Origin: AEGEAN-183 sp964614345
GTDB taxonomy: Bacteria; Pseudomonadota; Gammaproteobacteria; Magnimaribacterales; Magnimaribacteraceae
Assembly: GCA_964614345.1 (NCBI GenBank)
Contig: CAZTLP010000035.1
Span: 1-10,550, forward strand
Reading direction: 5' to 3'
DNA: 10,550 nt
Translations under genes and position numbers: made by a program
The notes under the pieces: generated by a model
Seen by the model: only the letters and a program-made list of their open reading frames with translations
Told to the model about the DNA's origin: nothing
Databases searched by the model: none
Shown here: piece by piece, positions 6,965 through 10,550 of the stretch
Layout: every line of letters begins with the position of its first letter
Position numbering within the stretch: position 1 is the stretch's first letter

Positions 6965-7822
6965 TTAATTTGGACCCGTTCTAGGGTCTAAAGCATCTCT
7001 TAATCCATCCCCAATGAAGTTAAGGGAGAACAGGGTTAAAGAGAAAGCTATGGAAGGAAATATTAATAACCACCAATACTCTTCCATTGATACGGCTCCA
7101 TCTCTGATTAAAAGTCCCCAAGAACTCATAGGGGCTTGAACTCCAAGTCCAAGAAAACTTAAAAATGCTTCTAATAACATTATTTGAGGAACGGTTAATG
7201 TTGCGTAGACAATTACAGGCCCAATCGCATTAGGTATTAAGTGTCTTGAAATAATATCTTTCTTTGAAACTCCCATTGCCTCAGCTGACAATACGAACTC
7301 TTGTTGACTGAGGCTCATTACCTGACTTCTAACTATCCTGGACATAGTTAACCATTCTACTGCGCCAATAGCCATGAACAGCAGTACTAGGTTTCTTCCA
7401 AAAATAACCATCAATAAGATAATCAGAATAATAAACGGTATGCCGTAAAGAACATCAACAATCCTCATCATTATTGCGTCCGTTCTTCCTCCTGCAAACC
7501 CGGCAATAGTTCCCCACAAAACCCCTATCACCAAAGCCACCATTGTTGCTAAAAAACCAACCATCAGTGAAATTCTGCTTCCATACATCATTCTGGTTAA
7601 AAGATCCCTCCCCAATGTATCTGTGCCTAATAGATGTTCTGGTGAAGGCCCTGAAGGGCCTAAGTTTAGATCTTGGTAAGCGTAATCATAGGGAGCAATC
7701 AAAGGTGTAAAAATTGCTAAGACTATAAGTAAAAGGATATATATCCCGCCAAACAAAGATAGCTTGTTAGAAACTAACCTATTAAAAGCCTTTTTAGACA
7801 AACTTGATTCAGATGTACTCAT
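6965..7822 (-). CDS. oppC: Oligopeptide ABC transporter permease OppC
   Basis: A 285-residue inner-membrane permease that pairs with OppB to form the peptide channel. After a short cytosolic N-terminus comes the first membrane segment (about 26-44), then the family hallmark LLGTDTLGRDLLTR (64-77), then further segments. The cytosolic coupling loop, EAMGVSKKDIISRHLIPN (181-198), is the EAA motif that docks onto the ATPases. The C-terminus GDGLRDALDPR (271-281) is typical of the family. The ATG overlaps the oppB stop as ATGA. No oppD or oppF follows: the gene ends 2 bases from the convergent mltD. Confusion with DppC is possible, but the partner proteins are closer to Opp. Confidence 0.93.
   Translation of the reverse strand: MSTSESSLSKKAFNRLVSNKLSLFGGIYILLLIVLAIFTPLIAPYDYAYQDLNLGPSGPSPEHLLGTDTLGRDLLTRMMYGSRISLMVGFLATMVALVIGVLWGTIAGFAGGRTDAIMMRIVDVLYGIPFIILIILLMVIFGRNLVLLFMAIGAVEWLTMSRIVRSQVMSLSQQEFVLSAEAMGVSKKDIISRHLIPNAIGPVIVYATLTVPQIMLLEAFLSFLGLGVQAPMSSWGLLIRDGAVSMEEYWWLLIFPSIAFSLTLFSLNFIGDGLRDALDPRTGPN
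7647..7660. repeat. GC-rich perfect inverted repeat inside oppC
   Basis: GGCCCTGAAGGGCC is a perfect 14-base inverted repeat (GGCCCT/AGGGCC) in otherwise AT-rich DNA. In RNA from the oppC strand it would fold as a 5-pair stem with a UUCA loop. It lies in the codons for the Gly-Pro-Ser-rich segment near residues 54-60 and has no T-run after it, so it is not a terminator. Chance from Gly/Pro codons is the simplest reading. Confidence 0.6.
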
Positions 7823-8739
7823 TGATCTCTTAGTTTTGGATTAAGACTTGCTGCAACTAAGTCAGACAACAGATTGAAAAAAATAATCAAACAAGAAAAG
7901 AAAATGGAGGTGCCTAGTATCATTGTGTAATCTCTATTAAAAGCTGCTTCTACATAAAATCTTCCTAATCCTGGAATGCCAAAGATAGTTTCAACTACAA
8001 AAGAACCAGCCAATAAACCTGCCATAGCTGGCCCTAAGAATGCTATAACAGGAGTTAAGCCTCCTCTAAGAGCATGAACTACAACTACTCTAAATTCACT
8101 TAATCCTTTTGCTCTAGCAGTTCGAATAAAGTCTTGATTCAGGATTTCTAGCATTCCTCCTCTAGTCAAGCGAGCACAATAGGCTGCATAAGCTGTTCCC
8201 AGAGTAATAGTAGGAAGGATCTTATCTCCTGGAATATCTCCCCAACCAGTTACTGGAAGCCAGCTAAGCTGTATACCAAAAACTAAGGTTAAAGAAGGCC
8301 CTAAAACAATGGAAGGAATACAAATACCTGCCATGGCTATGGTCATTGGAACATAATCGTAAGCTGTGTTAGGTCTTAAGGAGCTTATTACTCCTGCAAT
8401 GATCCCAAGCATTAAAGCAAATAAAATGGCGTACAAAGCAAGCTCAAATGTAATAGGTAACCCTATAGAAATAAGTTCCGTTACTGACCTGCTTGGATAT
8501 CTAAAAGAAGGGCCAAAATCACCTTGTAAAACATTACCTAGATAATCAAAGTACTGAACTACTAAGGGTTCATTTAAGTTATACCTTTCATTTAATTTAA
8601 CCAAGACTTCGGGTGAGACTGCCTTTTCTTCATCAAAAGGACCACCAGGTGCCGAATGGACCATAACAAAGGTTAAGGTTATTACAGCAAGCAAAACTGG
8701 TATTGCTGTCCCCAGACGTCTAAGAATGAGAGAAATCAT
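7819..8739 (-). CDS. oppB: Oligopeptide ABC transporter permease OppB
   Basis: A 306-residue inner-membrane permease, the same length as E. coli OppB and alike along its whole run. It starts with a membrane segment ILRRLGTAIPVLL and the APGGPF box (30-35), then QGDFGPSFRY (72-81) in the periplasmic part. The EAA coupling loop RTARAKGLSEFRVVVVHALR lies at 206-225. The segment ETIFGIPGLGR (250-260) and the ending NPKLRDQ also match the family. It forms the translocation path with OppC. The start is 8 bases after the oppA stop, with only a weak purine-rich AGAGAG further upstream. Confidence 0.95.
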   Translation of the reverse strand: MISLILRRLGTAIPVLLAVITLTFVMVHSAPGGPFDEEKAVSPEVLVKLNERYNLNEPLVVQYFDYLGNVLQGDFGPSFRYPSRSVTELISIGLPITFELALYAILFALMLGIIAGVISSLRPNTAYDYVPMTIAMAGICIPSIVLGPSLTLVFGIQLSWLPVTGWGDIPGDKILPTITLGTAYAAYCARLTRGGMLEILNQDFIRTARAKGLSEFRVVVVHALRGGLTPVIAFLGPAMAGLLAGSFVVETIFGIPGLGRFYVEAAFNRDYTMILGTSIFFSCLIIFFNLLSDLVAASLNPKLRDQ

Positions 8740-8747
8740 TTAAAGAA

Positions 8748-10352
8748 CTATCTCTCTAGATAAACAAATTGATAAGGATGCGCGTCAAGTAAGTTTGGAC
8801 TCCATCCTTTTACATCCTGATTTAACATATATACTCGAGTGTATGTATAGATGGGAATTATGGGCAACTCATCCATTAAAATCTGTTCAGCTTTATAAAA
8901 ATGTTTAAATCGCTCTTCTTGCGAAGTGCTTTGTGCAGCCTTGATTAACAGATTGTCGTATTCATCATTTGACCAACCCGTCTGATTATTTCCTCTTCCT
9001 GAAACCATCATATCTAAAAAGGTTTTAGGGTCAGGGTAATCTCCTATCCACCCTGCTCTAGCTATAGTGTAATCACCTATACTCTGTCTAGATAAGTAAA
9101 CCTTCCAATCTGTATTAACAAGCCCTACATCAATATTTAAGTTCTGTTTCCACATCTGCTGAAAAGCCTGCGCTAATTTCTGATGTCCTTCACTAGTGTT
9201 ATAAAGATACTCAAAGGCAGGAAGTTTTTCTTGAGAAACTCCTGCTTCTTTAAGTAGGGACTGAGCTAATACAGGATCAAATTCTAATGTAGTTGAAGGG
9301 AAGTAACTGTTTGGATCAGGTGGAGTAAAAGAAAAAGCTGGGATTTGACCGCCCTTAGCAACTTTCTCGACTATTTCTTTTCTATTAATTGATAAAGATA
9401 AGGCTTTTCTTACAAGCTTGTTATCAAAAGGAGCTTTTTTAACATTTACTCTTAAATAATAAGTTCCAAAATAAGGATCAATATGAATTAGATCGGGGTA
9501 CTGTTTTGAATAAACTTCTATTTTTTCTAATGGTACAGTGCTAGTGACATGTAGTTGTCCATTTCGGAACATCAAATCTTCTCTGGTTGCATTGTCTACA
9601 GGAAAAAAATGTATCCCATTTAATCTGACTTTATCTGCATCCCAATAAAGTGTGTTTTTTTTAACTTTAAGTACTTTATTTAATTGCCAATCTTCTAAGG
9701 TAAAGGGTCCATTTCCAACAAAGTTACCTGGACGTGTCCATTTACTTCCAATGGTGTCTATTTCTCCAAATTTCTCTATGGTAGGCCTGTGAACAGGTCT
9801 GGTGGTGTAATGTGCTAATAATCCAAGAAAGTAAGGAGCTGGATTTTTTAATTTAACTGATAATTTTTTTGCCCCTAAAGACTTAACCCCTACTTTTGAA
9901 AAGTCTGTGATAATTCCTTTATTAAATTCTTCTGCGTTTACTACATCATATAACATGTCTGGATACTTAGACCCTAGAGAAGGTGAGAGCATTCTTTCCC
10001 AAGCCCAAACAAAATCCGAAGCAGTCACAGGATCGCCATTAGACCAAATAGCACTCTCTCTTAGATTAAAGATATAGGTTTTTCCATCTTTAGAAATAAT
10101 CCAACTTTCAGCAACAGCAGGCAAAGGATCTAATCCTTCTGGGTGCCGCATTACTAAACCTTCTAATAATGCCATCAAAATATGGCTTTCAGGCACACCA
10201 GTTACAGTGTGAGGATCTAAATCTTTTGGTTCAGTACCATTTCCAAAATAAAGGATCTGTTCAGTAAGAGCCGAATCTACTTTTGACTCTGATCCGCCAC
10301 AAGCACTTAAGAATACAACCAAAAGTAAAGAAGCAATGTTTATGTTTTTCAT
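8748..10352 (-). CDS. oppA: Oligopeptide-binding lipoprotein OppA
   Basis: A 534-residue extracytoplasmic solute-binding protein (SBP_bac_5 family) that captures peptides for OppBC. The N-terminal signal ends in a lipobox LSAC with Cys18 as the expected lipidation site, so it should be membrane-anchored rather than free in the periplasm as in E. coli. Family hallmarks are GTEPKDLDPH (39-48), WSNGDPVTASDFVWAW (103-118) and VGNGPFTLEDW (212-222). The segment WIGDY (435-439) aligns with WCAD of enteric OppA, putting D438 at the place of D419, which binds the peptide amino terminus. That favours peptides over other ligands such as nickel or dipeptide derivatives. It is the first gene of oppABC, 8 bases before oppB. 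No Shine-Dalgarno is seen before the ATG. Confidence 0.94.
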   Translation of the reverse strand: MKNINIASLLLVVFLSACGGSESKVDSALTEQILYFGNGTEPKDLDPHTVTGVPESHILMALLEGLVMRHPEGLDPLPAVAESWIISKDGKTYIFNLRESAIWSNGDPVTASDFVWAWERMLSPSLGSKYPDMLYDVVNAEEFNKGIITDFSKVGVKSLGAKKLSVKLKNPAPYFLGLLAHYTTRPVHRPTIEKFGEIDTIGSKWTRPGNFVGNGPFTLEDWQLNKVLKVKKNTLYWDADKVRLNGIHFFPVDNATREDLMFRNGQLHVTSTVPLEKIEVYSKQYPDLIHIDPYFGTYYLRVNVKKAPFDNKLVRKALSLSINRKEIVEKVAKGGQIPAFSFTPPDPNSYFPSTTLEFDPVLAQSLLKEAGVSQEKLPAFEYLYNTSEGHQKLAQAFQQMWKQNLNIDVGLVNTDWKVYLSRQSIGDYTIARAGWIGDYPDPKTFLDMMVSGRGNNQTGWSNDEYDNLLIKAAQSTSQEERFKHFYKAEQILMDELPIIPIYTYTRVYMLNQDVKGWSPNLLDAHPYQFVYLER

Positions 10353-10428
10353 TGAATAGAATTATTGTTTAGTTGAGGAGATTCTATTTTATCACTTATA
10401 GATTTTAATTTAGAAAGACTTAGTCCCT
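10353..10428 (-). promoter_or_regulatory. oppA upstream region, probable promoter
   Basis: The 76 bases between the oppA start and the terminator must hold the opp promoter. On the minus strand the -10 candidates are TAAAAT (10386-10391) and TATAAG (10395-10400); neither has a convincing -35 at about 17 bases. The leader from the first would be about 26 bases. No riboswitch or GcvB-type C/A-rich target could be established. Confidence 0.35.
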
Positions 10429-10460
10429 AAAAAAAAGGGCGATAAAATCGCCCTTTTTTT
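10429..10460. terminator. Bidirectional intrinsic terminator
   Basis: A perfect stem GGGCGAT/ATCGCCC (10437-10443 and 10447-10453) with an AAA loop is flanked by eight As on the left and seven Ts on the right, so either strand yields a GC-rich hairpin followed by a U-run. It sits 12 bases downstream of the stop of the partial minus-strand gene at 10473 and so most likely ends that transcript, shielding the opp promoter from read-through. Confidence 0.92.
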
Positions 10461-10472
10461 GTTTGTCTGAGA

Positions 10473-10550
10473 TTACAGACTAAGCTTCCATCTAACGTAG
10501 GTAATTTTACCTCTGTTGTCATAAAGACCAGTGTAAACATCGTAGTTTAC
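10473..10550 (-). CDS. 3' end of an unidentified gene (last 25 codons)
   Basis: The only minus-strand frame that ends just before the terminator gives 25 residues followed by TAA, with VNYDVYTGLYDNRG at the start and ITYVRWKLSL at the end. Alternating polar and aromatic residues and a final strand-like segment are compatible with the last hairpin of an outer-membrane beta-barrel, such as a TonB-dependent receptor or porin. It is too short to name. The 5' part lies beyond the window. Confidence 0.55.
   Translation of the reverse strand, partial: VNYDVYTGLYDNRGKITYVRWKLSL

Noticed and set aside
6971..6990. Hairpin at the oppC end as an intrinsic terminator
   Set aside because: The stem is short, includes a G-T pair and has no U-run on either strand.
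8748..10352. DppA or NikA-type binding protein
   Set aside because: The WIGD segment with D438 and the E. coli-like OppB partner favour oligopeptide binding, though ligand choice is not proved.
1..10550. CRISPR array, insertion sequence, phage or defence island
   Set aside because: No regularly spaced repeats, transposase motifs, terminal repeats or defence domains were seen; nearly all the sequence is accounted for by ordinary genes.

Overview
The window reads as chromosomal housekeeping DNA from an AT-rich Gram-negative bacterium, most likely a marine-type gammaproteobacterium. Grounds for this are the E. coli-like OppB (306 residues), an MltD-type lipoprotein with three LysM repeats, the rnhA-dnaQ pair next to mltD, very tight gene packing and low GC. 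A SAR86-like lineage is a guess from overall style and was not tested. No phage, transposon, CRISPR, toxin-antitoxin or defence genes are visible, and no tRNA or rRNA gene was recognised.

Layout. (1) 44-2089, minus strand: a compact leftward cluster of a six-segment membrane protein resembling DUF6580, a metallo-beta-lactamase-fold hydrolase and a crotonase-fold enzyme, with gaps of 2 and 4 bases. (2) 2064-2767, plus strand: a divergent lysophospholipase-like alpha/beta hydrolase that runs into exactly 100 Ns (2768-2867), a scaffold gap of unknown true length. (3) 2868-5396, minus strand: rnhA-dnaQ-gltX, transcribed leftward, with 2-base spacing between rnhA and dnaQ and an ATGA overlap between dnaQ and gltX. 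(4) 5469-6962, plus strand: mltD, divergent from rnhA. (5) 6965-10352, minus strand: oppA-oppB-oppC, an oligopeptide ABC importer without its two ATPase genes, ending 2 bases from the end of mltD. (6) 10429-10460: a strong bidirectional intrinsic terminator, followed by the last 25 codons of another minus-strand gene (10473-10550).

How the genes relate. rnhA and dnaQ serve DNA maintenance (RNA removal from hybrids and replicative proofreading), and gltX joins them as a translation gene. mltD remodels peptidoglycan and the Opp proteins take up peptides, so the neighbouring convergent units both touch the envelope, but nothing in the sequence links them functionally. The E. coli chromosome also keeps mltD, gloB, rnhA and dnaQ together; here mltD and rnhA abut directly and a glyoxalase-II-like fold protein sits on the far side of gltX and the gap.

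I did not find a convincing new biological system. The points most worth a second look are the contested head-to-head starts around 2030-2110, the crotonase whose active-site pattern suggests isomerase chemistry rather than hydration, the lipoprotein-type OppA in an operon lacking oppD and oppF, and the phased T-tracts at the left edge.
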